A stretch of 64,000 nucleotides of DNA from Litorisediminicola beolgyonensis (GTDB lineage Bacteria > Pseudomonadota > Alphaproteobacteria > Rhodobacterales > Rhodobacteraceae). This document shows, piece after piece, positions 8,101 through 16,790 of the stretch; position 1 is the first letter of the stretch, and each line of letters opens with the position of its first letter. Where the stretch lies: the NCBI RefSeq assembly GCF_042679605.1, contig NZ_JBHTMU010000005.1, forward strand, positions 62,001-126,000. The letters are read 5' to 3'. Below the pieces are notes generated by a model that did not search any database, was not told the DNA's origin, and saw only the letters and a list, made by a program, of their open reading frames with translations. A program made the position numbers and the translations under genes.

Positions 8101-8907
8101 TTAATTTCTGCCGCGCGGTCGGCGCGATTTCGGGCCGGATTTTCCGCGCGATTTCGGGGCCGGGGTCGGCTCCGGAGCCTCCAGGCCGAGTTGGTCACGC
8201 AGAACCCGCGGCTTGATCTCCTCGACCTCGCCGCTTTTCAGGCTTCCGAGCTGAAAGGGGCCGTAAGACAGGCGAATCAGGCGGTTGACCTCGAAGCCCT
8301 GGGCCGCGAGCGCGCGGCGGATCTCGCGGTTCTTGCCTTCGCGCAGGCCGATGGTCAGCCACGCGTTCGAGCCTTTCTGACGGTCGAGCGTGACCTGCAT
8401 CGGCTGGTAGACGACGCCCTCGACGGTCATTCCCTCGCGCAAGGGCGCGAGCGCCGCCTCGTCGGGCGTGCCGCGCAGGCGGACGCGGTAGCGCCTGAGC
8501 CAGCCGGTCGCGGGCAGCTCCATCCGCCGTTTGAGTTCCCCGTCATTGGTCAGGAGCAGGAGCCCTTCGGAATTGAGGTCCAGCCGCCCGACGCTCAGCA
8601 CCCGCGGCATGGTCTCGGGCAGGGCGTCGAAGATCGTCTTGCGACCAAGTTCGTCCTTGCTCGTGGTCACGAGGCCCGCGGGCTTGTGATAAAGCCAGAG
8701 CCTCGGCGCATCCGGCGCGGCGAGCGTCGTGCCGTCGACCTCGATCCGGTCGCTGCCCGTCACGTTCAGCGCGGGGCTGTCGATGAGCTTGCCGTTGACC
8801 CGGACGCGGCCTTCCGCGATCAGCCGCTCCGCCTCGCGCCGCGACGCGCGCCCGGCGCGGGCGATGACCTTGGCGATGCGGTCGCCGGGAGGAGGGGTGT
8901 CGTTCAT
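8101..8907 (-). CDS. rluB: 23S rRNA pseudouridine synthase RluB-type
   Basis: 268 residues. An S4 RNA-binding domain (about 8-55; IARAGRASRREAERLIAEGR) is followed by an RsuA/RluB/E/F catalytic domain with the catalytic aspartate in GRLDLNSEGLLLLTNDGE. The C-terminus is a lysine/arginine/proline tail that is typical of RluB and helps rRNA binding. RluB makes pseudouridine at position 2605 of 23S rRNA (E. coli numbering). It is divergent from tadA, with an 88-bp gap that must hold both promoters. A short palindrome, TAACGATTCGTTA, covers its stop codon; its role is unclear. Confidence 0.92.
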   Translation of the reverse strand: MNDTPPPGDRIAKVIARAGRASRREAERLIAEGRVRVNGKLIDSPALNVTGSDRIEVDGTTLAAPDAPRLWLYHKPAGLVTTSKDELGRKTIFDALPETMPRVLSVGRLDLNSEGLLLLTNDGELKRRMELPATGWLRRYRVRLRGTPDEAALAPLREGMTVEGVVYQPMQVTLDRQKGSNAWLTIGLREGKNREIRRALAAQGFEVNRLIRLSYGPFQLGSLKSGEVEEIKPRVLRDQLGLEAPEPTPAPKSRGKSGPKSRRPRGRN

Positions 8908-8995
8908 CCCGTCGCTCTATCCCGTCACGCGCGCGATGAGAAGCCGCGTCTTGGCGCTTCTTGTCTCCGCGCACGGAGCGGGGCATCAACGCGGC

Positions 8996-9451
8996 ATGAG
9001 CTTTGCCCCGCACATGTCCCTGGCGCTCGACGAGGCGCGTGCCGCCGCCGCGCGCGGTGAGGTCCCCGTGGGGGCGGTGGTCGTGTCGCCTGCGGGCCTC
9101 GTGGTCGCGCAGGCCGGCAACCGCACGCGCGAGCTGTCGGATCCGACCGCCCATGCCGAGATCCTCGCCCTGCGCGCCGCCTGCGCGGCGGCGGGCTCCG
9201 AACGGCTGCCGGGCCATGCGCTCTATGTTACGCTCGAGCCATGCCCGATGTGCGCCGCGGCGATCTCCTTCGCGCGTATCGCGCGGCTCTGCTACGGGGC
9301 GGCGGATCCGAAATCCGGAGGGGTGGCCCAAGGCGCGCGGGTGTTCTCCCACCCGCAATGCCACCATGTCCCCGAGGTCTATGACGGGCTTGCGGCGCGC
9401 GATGCGGAAGCGCTGTTGCGCGAGTTCTTCGCAGCGCGGCGGGACGGCTGA
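8996..9451 (+). CDS. tadA: tRNA adenosine(34) deaminase
   Basis: A 151-residue cytidine/deoxycytidylate deaminase-fold enzyme. The zinc ligands and catalytic glutamate are in THAEILAL-type form (AHAEILALRAA) and in LEPCPMCAAAI. TadA converts A34 to inosine in tRNA-Arg(ACG), allowing it to read CGU/C/A codons. The ATG at 8996-8998 was chosen because the family begins directly with a helix such as FAPHMSLALDEARAA; further-upstream in-frame codons overlap the rluB promoter region. Its stop overlaps the rluE start (TGATG), so the two RNA-modification genes are coupled. Confidence 0.95.
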   Translation: MSFAPHMSLALDEARAAAARGEVPVGAVVVSPAGLVVAQAGNRTRELSDPTAHAEILALRAACAAAGSERLPGHALYVTLEPCPMCAAAISFARIARLCYGAADPKSGGVAQGARVFSHPQCHHVPEVYDGLAARDAEALLREFFAARRDG

Positions 9452-9996
9452 TGTCGCAAGTCATCCTCTTCAACAAGCCCTACGACGTGCTCTCGCAATT
9501 CACCGATCGCGGGACGGAAGGCTCGCCGCGCCCGACGCTCTCGGCCTATATCGACCTGCCCGGCGTCTACCCGGCCGGCCGACTGGATCGCGACAGCGAG
9601 GGGCTCTTGGTCCTGACCGATGACGGCAAGCTGCAGGCGCGGATCGCGTCGCCCAAATTCAAGAAGCCCAAGACCTATCTCGTGCAGGTCGAGGGCACAC
9701 CGACCGAAGATCAGCTTGCCGCGCTTCGGCTGGGCGTGACGCTCAAGGACGGTCCGACCCGGCCCGCCCAGGTGCGCGGGATCGAGACGCCCGAGTTGTG
9801 GGAGCGCGACCCGCCGGTGCGGTTTCGCAAGACGGTGCCGGATGCCTGGCTGGAGCTGACGATCACCGAGGGGCGCAACCGCCAGGTTCGTCGCATGGTC
9901 GCGCATGTCGGTCTGCCCTGCCTGCGGCTCGTGCGCTGGAGCGTCGGAGACTGGACGCTCGACGGGCTCGAGCCCGGCCGGTGGCGCAGCGTCTGA
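9451..9996 (+). CDS. rluE: RluE-type 23S rRNA pseudouridine synthase
   Basis: A 181-residue enzyme of the RsuA/RluE subfamily that lacks the S4 domain, as RluE does. The first motif FNKPYDVLSQF and the catalytic aspartate motif GRLDRDSEGLLVLTDDG are present, as is the C-terminal EGRNRQVRRM signature. RluE makes pseudouridine 2457 in 23S rRNA (E. coli numbering). It starts in the stop codon of tadA. With rluB across the divergent promoter, this is a small RNA-modification neighbourhood. Confidence 0.92.
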   Translation: MSQVILFNKPYDVLSQFTDRGTEGSPRPTLSAYIDLPGVYPAGRLDRDSEGLLVLTDDGKLQARIASPKFKKPKTYLVQVEGTPTEDQLAALRLGVTLKDGPTRPAQVRGIETPELWERDPPVRFRKTVPDAWLELTITEGRNRQVRRMVAHVGLPCLRLVRWSVGDWTLDGLEPGRWRSV

Positions 9997-10024
9997 AACG
10001 CCGCGAGACCTCACGCCCGACCGG

Positions 10025-10918
10025 TCACACCCATTTCGCGAGCGGCGGCAGGCTCATCAGCACGGCATTCGCGTCATGGCCGGTCTCCAGCCCGAACTTG
10101 GTGCCGCGGTCGTAGACAAGGTTGTATTCGGCGTAGAGGCCGCGATGGATGAGCTGCGCGTCCTTCTCGGTCTCGCCGAAGGGCATCACCCGGCGTTTCT
10201 CGACGAGCGGCAGATAGGCGGGAAGAAAGGCGCTGCCGATATCCTGGATCAGGCGGAAGTCGGCCTCCCAGTCGCCGGTATTGTGGTCGTCCATGAAGAT
10301 GCCGCCGACGCCGCGCGCACGACCGCGATGGGGCACGAAGAAATACTCGTCGGCCCATTCCTTGAGCCGCGGGTAGAACTCGGCGCCATGCGGATCGAGA
10401 TGGGCTTTCTGGGTGGCGTGAAAATGCGCGGTGTCCTCTGCGTATTCGATGCAGGGGTTCAGGTCCGATCCGCCGCCGAACCACCAGGCATGCGGGGTCC
10501 AGAACATCCGCGTGTTCATGTGGACCGCAGGCGCATGCGGGTTTTGCATATGCGCAACAAGGCTGATGCCGCTGGCCCAGAAGCGCGGATCCTCGGCCAT
10601 GCCGGGGATACCCTTGCGCGCGGCCATCGCCGCCTGCGCCCGGGCCCCGAGCGTGCCGTAGACGGTCGAGACGTTGACGCCGACCTTCTCGAAGACGCGG
10701 CCGCCGCGCAGGACGCTCATGAGGCCGCCGCCCGCATCGGCCCCGTCCTCGGAGGCGCGCTTGGTCTCGGTCACCTCGAAGCGGCCTGCTGGCGCATCGG
10801 CAAAGGGACCTTCGGAATGGCTTTCTTCGAGCGCCTCGAAGGCGGCGACGATCCGGTCGCGCAACTCGCGGAACCATGCGCTCGCGCGGGCGCGTTCCTC
10901 CAGCAATTCGTCGCTCAT
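10025..10918 (-). CDS. hemF: Oxygen-dependent coproporphyrinogen III oxidase
   Basis: 297 residues, the normal HemF length. It converts coproporphyrinogen III to protoporphyrinogen IX by oxidative decarboxylation with O2. Conserved stretches are seen: PHAPAVHMNTRMFW, WFGGGSDLNPCI, HRGRARGVGGIFMDD and YNLVYDRGTKFGLETG. It is aerobic-route specific; no hemN is in this window. hemC and hemE lie 20 kb away, so these heme genes are not one operon. It is convergent with rluE, with a 28-bp gap. Confidence 0.97.
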   Translation of the reverse strand: MSDELLEERARASAWFRELRDRIVAAFEALEESHSEGPFADAPAGRFEVTETKRASEDGADAGGGLMSVLRGGRVFEKVGVNVSTVYGTLGARAQAAMAARKGIPGMAEDPRFWASGISLVAHMQNPHAPAVHMNTRMFWTPHAWWFGGGSDLNPCIEYAEDTAHFHATQKAHLDPHGAEFYPRLKEWADEYFFVPHRGRARGVGGIFMDDHNTGDWEADFRLIQDIGSAFLPAYLPLVEKRRVMPFGETEKDAQLIHRGLYAEYNLVYDRGTKFGLETGHDANAVLMSLPPLAKWV

Positions 10919-10997
10919 GAAGCCCTCCTGACCCTGCCGGGGACTGTCTAGCCGCTGCCGCGCTTGGCCCGCAAGCGAATGATCCCGAGGCGGTAGG

Positions 10998-11798
10998 TCA
11001 GTGCGCGGGGGCCGCGACCGGGTCGAGGAGCGTCCGGCCGCCGTCGATGGTCATGATCTGGCCGGTCAGGAACCGCGCGCTGTCGGAGGCCAGGAACTGC
11101 ACGGCCTCGGCCAGCTCGTCCGGCGCGGCGATGCGCCCGAGGGGCGTGTGCTCTTCGATGTCGCCGCGATATTCGCGATGGGTCTTGAGCGTGTCCTTGA
11201 GACTTGCGGACATCACCGATCCGAAAGCCAGCGCATTGACGCGGATGCGCTGGGCGGCCAGCGCCACGGCCAGAGACCGGGTCATCTGGTCGAGCGCGGC
11301 GCAGCTCACCGAGTAGCCCAGAAGCGACGGGTGCGTGCGGCGGGCGGCGATCGAGGAGAGGTTGATGATCGCCCCGGCCTGGCCCTCGTCCTGGCCTTCC
11401 GCCTGCTTGATCATGCGTTTCGCCACCATCTGCGACAGGCGGAAGGCGGTGATCAGGTTCTGATCGAGCAGCGCCTCGATCGAGTCGTCCTCGGGGTCGA
11501 GCGGATCGGTCGGCATCATCTGGCGCGAGCCGTTCACTAGGATGTCGACCCGATCGAAGGCGTCGAGCGTGGCCGAAAGCAAGTTCGCGAGCGTCAGCCG
11601 TTCGCGCAGGTCACCCGCGAAATAGCGCATCGTGTCGTCGTCGCGCGTGTCGCCGACCTCCTTGGCGAGGCGGCCCTCGTCGAGATCGGCGAACATCACG
11701 TTGGCGCCCTTCTGGGCGAAGTGACGCGCGATGGCGAGACCGACGCCGTTCGCGGCGCCGGTGACGATGGCGGTTTTGCCTTCGATGGAAAAGGACAT
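10998..11798 (-). CDS. SDR-fold protein with catalytic lysine replaced by cysteine
   Basis: A 266-residue classical-SDR-like protein. The nucleotide-binding motif TGAANGVG (13-20) and the C-terminal GxxxTIDGG-type end (TGQIMTIDGGRTLL) are intact. The catalytic Ser149 and Tyr162 have the usual spacing of 13, but the residue at Tyr+4, normally lysine, is Cys166 (YSVSC). The NNAG structural motif is also changed (LVNGSRQ). An ordinary dehydrogenase reaction is therefore doubtful; it may be a non-catalytic or repurposed SDR. The start ATG at 11796-11798 is just before the first beta-strand. It lies 28 bp downstream of the rsmC-like gene and may be co-transcribed. Confidence 0.88.
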   Translation of the reverse strand: MSFSIEGKTAIVTGAANGVGLAIARHFAQKGANVMFADLDEGRLAKEVGDTRDDDTMRYFAGDLRERLTLANLLSATLDAFDRVDILVNGSRQMMPTDPLDPEDDSIEALLDQNLITAFRLSQMVAKRMIKQAEGQDEGQAGAIINLSSIAARRTHPSLLGYSVSCAALDQMTRSLAVALAAQRIRVNALAFGSVMSASLKDTLKTHREYRGDIEEHTPLGRIAAPDELAEAVQFLASDSARFLTGQIMTIDGGRTLLDPVAAPAH

Positions 11799-11826
11799 GC
11801 GATGGCTCCTGGGGAAGGGGGCGGGC

Positions 11827-12816
11827 TCAGCGCCGACGGCGCGGGCGGCTGGCCGAAAGAATCTTGAAGCGGCGGTCTCCGCCGGTCTCCTCGTGCTGCC
11901 CGAAGCATTGGTCGAGCACGTCTTCATAGGGCAGATGGCGGTTGGCGACCAGCCAAACCCTGCCATGCGGCGCAAGCATCCGCGCGGCGGCCTCGATGAA
12001 GGCGCGGCCAAGGCCCGGATCGGCCGCGCGGCCCTGGTGGAAGGGCGGGTTCATCACCACGGCGTCGAGCGGGGCGGGCGCGGTCCAGCGGGTGGCATCG
12101 GCCCAGTGATATTCGGCGCGCGGATCGTCGAGCGTGTCCTTCGCGCAGTCGAGCGCCACGGCATCGTTCTCGACGAGGAAAAGCCGTGTCAGCGCGGGGT
12201 CTTTCAAGAGCCGCGAGGAGAGGTAGCCCCAGCCCGCGCCCAGATCGGCCACAAGATCGCCGACGTGATCGGGCAGCGCCTCTGCCAAGGCTTCAGAGGC
12301 CGGATCGACCCCATCCGCCGAGAACACGCCGGGCGCCGTGGCAAACCCGCCCTCGATGCGCTGCCGCTCGGGCCTCAGCCAGTCGCTCAGCGCATCCGCC
12401 GCCTCGAACCACGCGATCTTGCCATGCGCCTTGGACACCGTGCCCGCCAGAGACAGGCGTTTCTTGAGCGCTTTCAGGGTCGCATCGAAACCGTCTGTCT
12501 TGGCACCGTCGACAACAACCAACCCGCCCGGCGCGGCCGCTTCGGCCTCCGCCAGAAGCTGCTCTGCCAGGGCCCGGGCGCGGGGCAGGGTGACGAGCGC
12601 GGCGGCATAGGGACCGGACGGCCTGCGCGATGTCGCGAAACCCCGGGACGACAGCGCCTGATCGGTCGTCGCATAGCGGGTGATCACCTCGCACCGCTCT
12701 CGGGGCAGGTCGTCGCCCAACATGTCCGCGGGCGGCTCGAAGAGCGCGATCCGGCCCTCGTCGGGAAGGGTGAGCGCGCCGGTCTCGCGTGCGTAACTCA
12801 GTCGGGACTGTGCCAT
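11827..12816 (-). CDS. rsmC: RsmC-like rRNA (guanine-N2)-methyltransferase
   Basis: 329 residues. The N-terminal half is a degenerate methyltransferase-like domain; the C-terminal half carries the SAM motif LVADLGAGWGYLSS and the substrate-base motif VVMNPPFHQGR, as in RsmC, which methylates G1207 of 16S rRNA. Class: N2-guanine MTase of the RsmC/RlmG group; specificity within the group is inferred. The ATG at 12814-12816 was preferred to one three codons upstream. It lies 25 bp downstream of clpS on the same strand and upstream of the SDR gene. Confidence 0.88.
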   Translation of the reverse strand: MAQSRLSYARETGALTLPDEGRIALFEPPADMLGDDLPRERCEVITRYATTDQALSSRGFATSRRPSGPYAAALVTLPRARALAEQLLAEAEAAAPGGLVVVDGAKTDGFDATLKALKKRLSLAGTVSKAHGKIAWFEAADALSDWLRPERQRIEGGFATAPGVFSADGVDPASEALAEALPDHVGDLVADLGAGWGYLSSRLLKDPALTRLFLVENDAVALDCAKDTLDDPRAEYHWADATRWTAPAPLDAVVMNPPFHQGRAADPGLGRAFIEAAARMLAPHGRVWLVANRHLPYEDVLDQCFGQHEETGGDRRFKILSASRPRRRR

Positions 12817-12841
12817 AACGGGCAATCCGGACGCGTCCGGA

Positions 12842-13198
12842 TCACTCCTTTTCCATGGTGCATTGCAGCGGATGCTGGTGCCTGCGGGCGAAATCCATCA
12901 CCTGGCCGACCTTGGTCTCGGCGATCTCGTGGCTGAAGACGCCGACCACGGCGACGCCCTTCTTGTGCACCGTCAGCATGATCTCGAAGGCCTGCGCATG
13001 GGTCATGCCGAAGAACCGCTCAAGGACGTGAACTACGAACTCCATCGGCGTGTAGTCGTCGTTCAGCAGGAGCACCTTGTAGAGCGGCGGACGCTTGGTC
13101 TTGGGCTTGGTGTCCACCACCACGCCGGTCTCGCCCTCACCGTCGCCGGGAGGGCGTGCGCCGTTCGTTGACAGCGTGTCTTGAAGAAGATCGGACAT
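12842..13198 (-). CDS. clpS: ATP-dependent Clp protease adaptor ClpS
   Basis: 118 residues. A disordered N-terminal extension of about 35 residues precedes the ClpS core with KVLLLNDDYTPMEFVVHVLERFF and the helix HKKGVAVVGVFSHEIAETK. ClpS brings N-degron substrates to ClpAP. The partner clpA is not adjacent in this window; downstream genes are an rsmC-like methylase and an SDR. The start ATG at 13196-13198 gives the normal family length. Confidence 0.96.
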   Translation of the reverse strand: MSDLLQDTLSTNGARPPGDGEGETGVVVDTKPKTKRPPLYKVLLLNDDYTPMEFVVHVLERFFGMTHAQAFEIMLTVHKKGVAVVGVFSHEIAETKVGQVMDFARRHQHPLQCTMEKE

Positions 13199-13225
13199 GA
13201 TCACGGGCCAGTGTCGGCTTCGGCT

Positions 13226-13255
13226 TTGCATCGGGCGGAGTGTGGCGACTATATA
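13226..13255 (+). promoter_or_regulatory. Putative sigma-70 promoter for HAD hydrolase
   Basis: TTGCAT (13226-13231), an 18-bp spacer and TATATA (13250-13255), about 49 bp before the HAD start. It is one of the few AT-rich hexamer pairs in this GC-rich intergenic stretch and lies between the divergent clpS and HAD genes. Confidence 0.45.
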
Positions 13256-13303
13256 ACCGCGCTGCGCTCCGAGAAAAGGGGCGGGCTGCCGAGGAGGCCG
13301 GGA

Positions 13304-14008
13304 ATGGTGCGCAAATTGCAGACGATCGCCTTCGACGCGGACGATACGCTCTGGCACAACGAACGCTTCTTCCGGCTTACACAGGACCGGTTTCTGGAGC
13401 TTTTGGCCGATCATGCCGAGGCCGAGGCGCTCGAAGCGCGGCTGACCGAGGCAGAACGTCGCAATCTCGGCCAGTATGGCTTCGGCGTGAAAGGCTTCGT
13501 GCTGTCGATGATCGAAACGGCGGTCGAGGTGACCGACGGGCGGGTTCCGGGCCACGTGATCGGCGAGCTTCTCGCTGTCGGGCGCGACATGCTGGCCCAT
13601 CCGATCGAGCTTCTGCCGCATGCACAGGACGCGGTCGAACGCCTTGCCGGAACCCACCATCTCGTGCTGATCACCAAGGGCGATCTCCTGCACCAGGAGC
13701 GCAAACTGGCGCAATCGGGGCTGGGCGAGATGTTCGAGCGGGTCGAGATCGTCTCGGACAAGAAAGCGCCCGTCTACTCGACGATTTTCGCGGGCTGTCC
13801 GGGCGGCGCGGTGGGCGCGATGATGGTCGGCAATTCGATGAAATCCGACGTTCGTCCCGCCATCGATGCCGGGGCCTGGGGGGTGTTCGTTCCGCATGAG
13901 CTGGAATGGGCCTTCGAGGCCGCCGATCCGCCCGAGGCACCGCGCTTCCGCGAGATCGACCATCTCGGTCAGCTTCCGGGGTTGGTGGACAGGATCGAGC
14001 AGATCTGA
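13304..14008 (+). CDS. HAD-superfamily hydrolase (YjjG-like subgroup)
   Basis: A 234-residue haloacid-dehalogenase phosphatase. Motif I is FDADDTLW (nucleophile Asp11, acid/base Asp13), motif II LITKGD, motif III lysine in SDKKAP and motif IV GNSMKSDVRPAIDAG. The cap insert between motifs I and II is helical, as in subfamily I. Members dephosphorylate small sugar or nucleoside phosphates in the cytoplasm; the substrate cannot be read from the sequence. ATG at 13304 was chosen because it is directly upstream of the first beta-strand. Confidence 0.9.
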   Translation: MVRKLQTIAFDADDTLWHNERFFRLTQDRFLELLADHAEAEALEARLTEAERRNLGQYGFGVKGFVLSMIETAVEVTDGRVPGHVIGELLAVGRDMLAHPIELLPHAQDAVERLAGTHHLVLITKGDLLHQERKLAQSGLGEMFERVEIVSDKKAPVYSTIFAGCPGGAVGAMMVGNSMKSDVRPAIDAGAWGVFVPHELEWAFEAADPPEAPRFREIDHLGQLPGLVDRIEQI

Positions 14009-14112
14009 GTCGTCTCCCAGGGCCGAGAATGGCCATTTTTTCGCCTTATTTTCGCCGCATTCGCCCAGCTTGTGGGGCGGGCCGAGTAGTGCCCCAATAT
14101 TTTGGTGAGATT

Positions 14113-14127
14113 TTAACAACTCTTTAA
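14113..14127. promoter_or_regulatory. CtrA-type binding box upstream of D,D-carboxypeptidase gene
   Basis: TTAACAACTCTTTAA is an exact match to the alphaproteobacterial CtrA consensus TTAA-N7-TTAA, in an AT-rich 233-bp gap (14009-14241). It lies 114 bp upstream of the GTG start of the carboxypeptidase gene. Another TTAA is present at 14142-14145. CtrA is the cell-cycle/motility response regulator of this class. The match is exact but short, so binding is inferred. Confidence 0.5.
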
Positions 14128-14241
14128 GTTTTTCCAGTCTGTTTAAGGCTTTATGGGTGCTAGTTTATGTGGTATTCGTAAGGAAATAATAATCGTGACC
14201 TGCAAGAATGTAGGCGCGTCGAGGCAGAAAAGGCGGATACA

Positions 14242-15798
14242 GTGACGGGACGGCGTATTAGGCCGGGCCAATGGGGCCTGTTTTTCTTCACCGCAATTTG
14301 GTTCTTGGTCATCTTGCCCCTGAGCGTGATGGCAGCTCCCTATGCGGGAATGGTCATGGATGCTCGCACGGGCGAGGTCTATTACAGCGAAAATGCGGAC
14401 ACGCGGCTGCACCCCGCGTCGCTCACCAAGATGATGACGCTCTACATCGCGTTCGAAGCGGTCGAGCATGGCGAGATCTCGCTTGATACCAAGGTGACCA
14501 TCTCCAAGCACGCGGCATCCGAGCCGCCTTCGAAGCTGGGCTTGCGGTCGGGACAGAAGATCGAGTTCAAATACCTGCTGCGTGCGGCGGCGGTGAAATC
14601 CGCGAACGACGCGGCCACCGCGATCGGCGAGGCGCTCGAAGGATCCGAGGCGGCCTTTGCCCGCCGGATGAACCGGACCGCCGCGGCGCTCGGGATGACG
14701 CGGACGACCTTCAAGAACGCCCATGGCCTGACCGAAAGCGGGCACCTGTCGACGGCGCGGGACATGACCATCCTCGGTCGCCACGTGCTTTATGACTACC
14801 CCGAATACTACAACCTCTTCAGCCGGGTGACCGCCGACGCGGGCGTCCGGCACGTGTCGCACACCAACCGCCGCCTGCTTGAAAGCTACAAGGGCGCGGA
14901 CGGGATCAAGACCGGCTACACGCGCGCGGCGGGTTTCAACCTGGTCGCCTCGGCCGAGCGGGGCGGCGAGCGCGTGATAGCGACCGTCTTCGGCGGCAAA
15001 TCGACCGCGACCCGCAACGCGCAGGTCGCCAAGCTTCTCGATCTCGGCTTCCGAAAGGCGCCGACCCGTGTCGCCTTCCGCTCGCCCGGAAAGCCCGCCT
15101 ATCGCGGCCCGACCGGCGGCGCTCTGATCGCCACCAGCTCCAATCCCGACCCCGCGGGTCTTCACGGCAAGACCATCCGCGTCGCCGCCGCCGCGGTCGG
15201 CCGGAGCCTGCGGCCGCAGGCGCGGAACGTGCCCAGCGTCACCTCCGAACCGCTCGTCGCGGGTCTCGGCGACGATATCCGGGCGGTGCTGGAGGAGGCG
15301 CAGATCGCGACCGTCAGCGTGCCGGCAGGCGGGGTCGGGGTCGCGGCCCTGGCCGCCACCGTGCCGACCGCCCCGGCGCAGGCGGCATCGATCGCGGCGA
15401 CGATCGCGCAGGTGGTCACGGGTGACGATTCCGGCGTCGCCCCCGACGCGTCGGTCAAACCGCAGCGCCGCCCCGGCAACTCGGGCAACGTCGTTCTCGC
15501 CTCCGCGGGCGGCACCGAGATCGCCCAGCCCGAGGTCGTGAGCCGCATCTCCACCTCCGGTGGACGCCACTGGGGGGTGAATGTCGGTCGCTTCCCGTCG
15601 CGCTACGCGGCCGAGAAGATGCTGCTGACCACCGCGCTGTCCGAGATGAGCGCGCTTGACGGATCGCTGCGCAAGGTGGTCGACCGCAAGAGCGGGTTCG
15701 ACGCGAACTTCCTTGGAATGACGCGCGAGATGGCCGATCTGGCCTGCCGTCGCCTGCAGGCGCGCCAGGTCACCTGCTTCATGATCGGTCCGAGCTGA
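14242..15798 (+). CDS. dacA: D-alanyl-D-alanine carboxypeptidase with C-terminal SPOR domain
   Basis: 518 residues. A basic N-terminus and hydrophobic helix (about 13-32) export the protein. The penicillin-binding carboxypeptidase motifs are SLTK (Ser60, Lys63), SAN (120-122) and KTG (223-225). They are followed by an alanine/valine-rich linker (about 285-440) and a C-terminal SPOR-like module (GGRHWGVNVGRFPSRYAA through TCFMIGP). It trims the terminal D-Ala from peptidoglycan stem peptides; SPOR directs it to denuded septal glycan. The start codon is GTG at 14242. A CtrA-type box lies upstream. Its end overlaps the end of the convergent LysR gene by 20 bp. Confidence 0.93.
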   Translation: MTGRRIRPGQWGLFFFTAIWFLVILPLSVMAAPYAGMVMDARTGEVYYSENADTRLHPASLTKMMTLYIAFEAVEHGEISLDTKVTISKHAASEPPSKLGLRSGQKIEFKYLLRAAAVKSANDAATAIGEALEGSEAAFARRMNRTAAALGMTRTTFKNAHGLTESGHLSTARDMTILGRHVLYDYPEYYNLFSRVTADAGVRHVSHTNRRLLESYKGADGIKTGYTRAAGFNLVASAERGGERVIATVFGGKSTATRNAQVAKLLDLGFRKAPTRVAFRSPGKPAYRGPTGGALIATSSNPDPAGLHGKTIRVAAAAVGRSLRPQARNVPSVTSEPLVAGLGDDIRAVLEEAQIATVSVPAGGVGVAALAATVPTAPAQAASIAATIAQVVTGDDSGVAPDASVKPQRRPGNSGNVVLASAGGTEIAQPEVVSRISTSGGRHWGVNVGRFPSRYAAEKMLLTTALSEMSALDGSLRKVVDRKSGFDANFLGMTREMADLACRRLQARQVTCFMIGPS

Positions 15799-16693
15799 CG
15801 GTGACGCGCGCGCGGCTTTCTTCGCGCGCGCTCTTTCGAATCCAGCGCAGGAAGGCCTTGAGCGGCGGGCGATGCACGCCCGGGCGCGTGATCAGGTGGT
15901 AGCCGTCGTCCATCCTGTCCTCGAACAGGACCCGCAGACGTCCGGCGCGCACGTCCTCTTCGACCGCGACAAGTGTCGACACGACGATCCCCTGACCGTT
16001 CCGCGCGCCGTCGAGCATGAGGTTACCCGGCACCTGGATGCGTGAGCGCCGGAGCGACGTGAAGACCCCCCGACTTTCCAGCCAGAGCGTCGATTCATTG
16101 GTGCCGAGCTCCTCGATCCACGGGAATGGGAGCAGGTCTTCGGGGGTCTGCGGATCCAAATCTCCGATCAGGGACGGGGCCGCGACGACGGTGATGGGCG
16201 AGGTCAAAAGCCGCTCGCTCTCCACCCCCGGCCAGGTCCCGGCGCCGTAGCGGATACAAAGGTCGATCCCGCCGGGGCTCGGATCGACGAGCGCCGGCGT
16301 CGGGCTGATCATGATGTCGATCTCGGGATGGAGCACCTGGAACTCTCCGAGCCGCGACATCAGCCAGTTGGCAGCAAAGCTCGGCGAGGTCGAGACCGCG
16401 AGCGGGCGGTCAAGCTCGGCTCCGGTCAGCGCGTCGATGGCGTGACCGATGCGCCCGAACCCGGCCTCCACCGCATCGGCCAGTTGTCGGCCTTCCTCGG
16501 TCAGTTTCAGGCTGCGGCCGCTGCGGTCGATCAGGGCGACGCCCAGCCGGGTCTCGAGACTTCTGAGCTGCTGGCTGATGGCAGCGTGGCTGACATTGAG
16601 AAGGTCTCCCGCCCGACTGACCGATCCCGTCTCGGTATAGGCAGCAAAGGCGCGAAGGGCGGAAAGCGGGGGCAGGTTCAGCCAGTCCATCAT
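15779..16693 (-). CDS. LysR-family regulator (GcvA-like)
   Basis: 304 residues. An N-terminal winged helix-turn-helix (LSALRAFAAYTETGSVSRAG, VSHAAISQQLRSLE) is followed by a type-2 periplasmic-binding-like effector domain. Two adjacent ATGs (16691-16693 and 16688-16690) are possible; the first was used. It is divergent from two small ORFs, 97 bp away, the usual LysR arrangement with a divergently controlled target. The last 20 bp overlap the end of dacA on the other strand. Confidence 0.92.
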   Translation of the reverse strand: MMDWLNLPPLSALRAFAAYTETGSVSRAGDLLNVSHAAISQQLRSLETRLGVALIDRSGRSLKLTEEGRQLADAVEAGFGRIGHAIDALTGAELDRPLAVSTSPSFAANWLMSRLGEFQVLHPEIDIMISPTPALVDPSPGGIDLCIRYGAGTWPGVESERLLTSPITVVAAPSLIGDLDPQTPEDLLPFPWIEELGTNESTLWLESRGVFTSLRRSRIQVPGNLMLDGARNGQGIVVSTLVAVEEDVRAGRLRVLFEDRMDDGYHLITRPGVHRPPLKAFLRWIRKSAREESRARVTVSSDRS

Positions 16694-16790
16694 GTAATCC
16701 CAGCTTACACGTTCTGAAAATCCCTGAGTGGCATGGCGCGGGGATAAAAGCAATATTTACTGACATCAGCGCGATGAAAGGAGACGTGCC

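Noticed and set aside
8091..8103. Palindrome TAACGATTCGTTA overlapping the rluB stop
   Set aside because: Only 6-bp arms, no T run, and located at a gene end; no known regulator is suggested.
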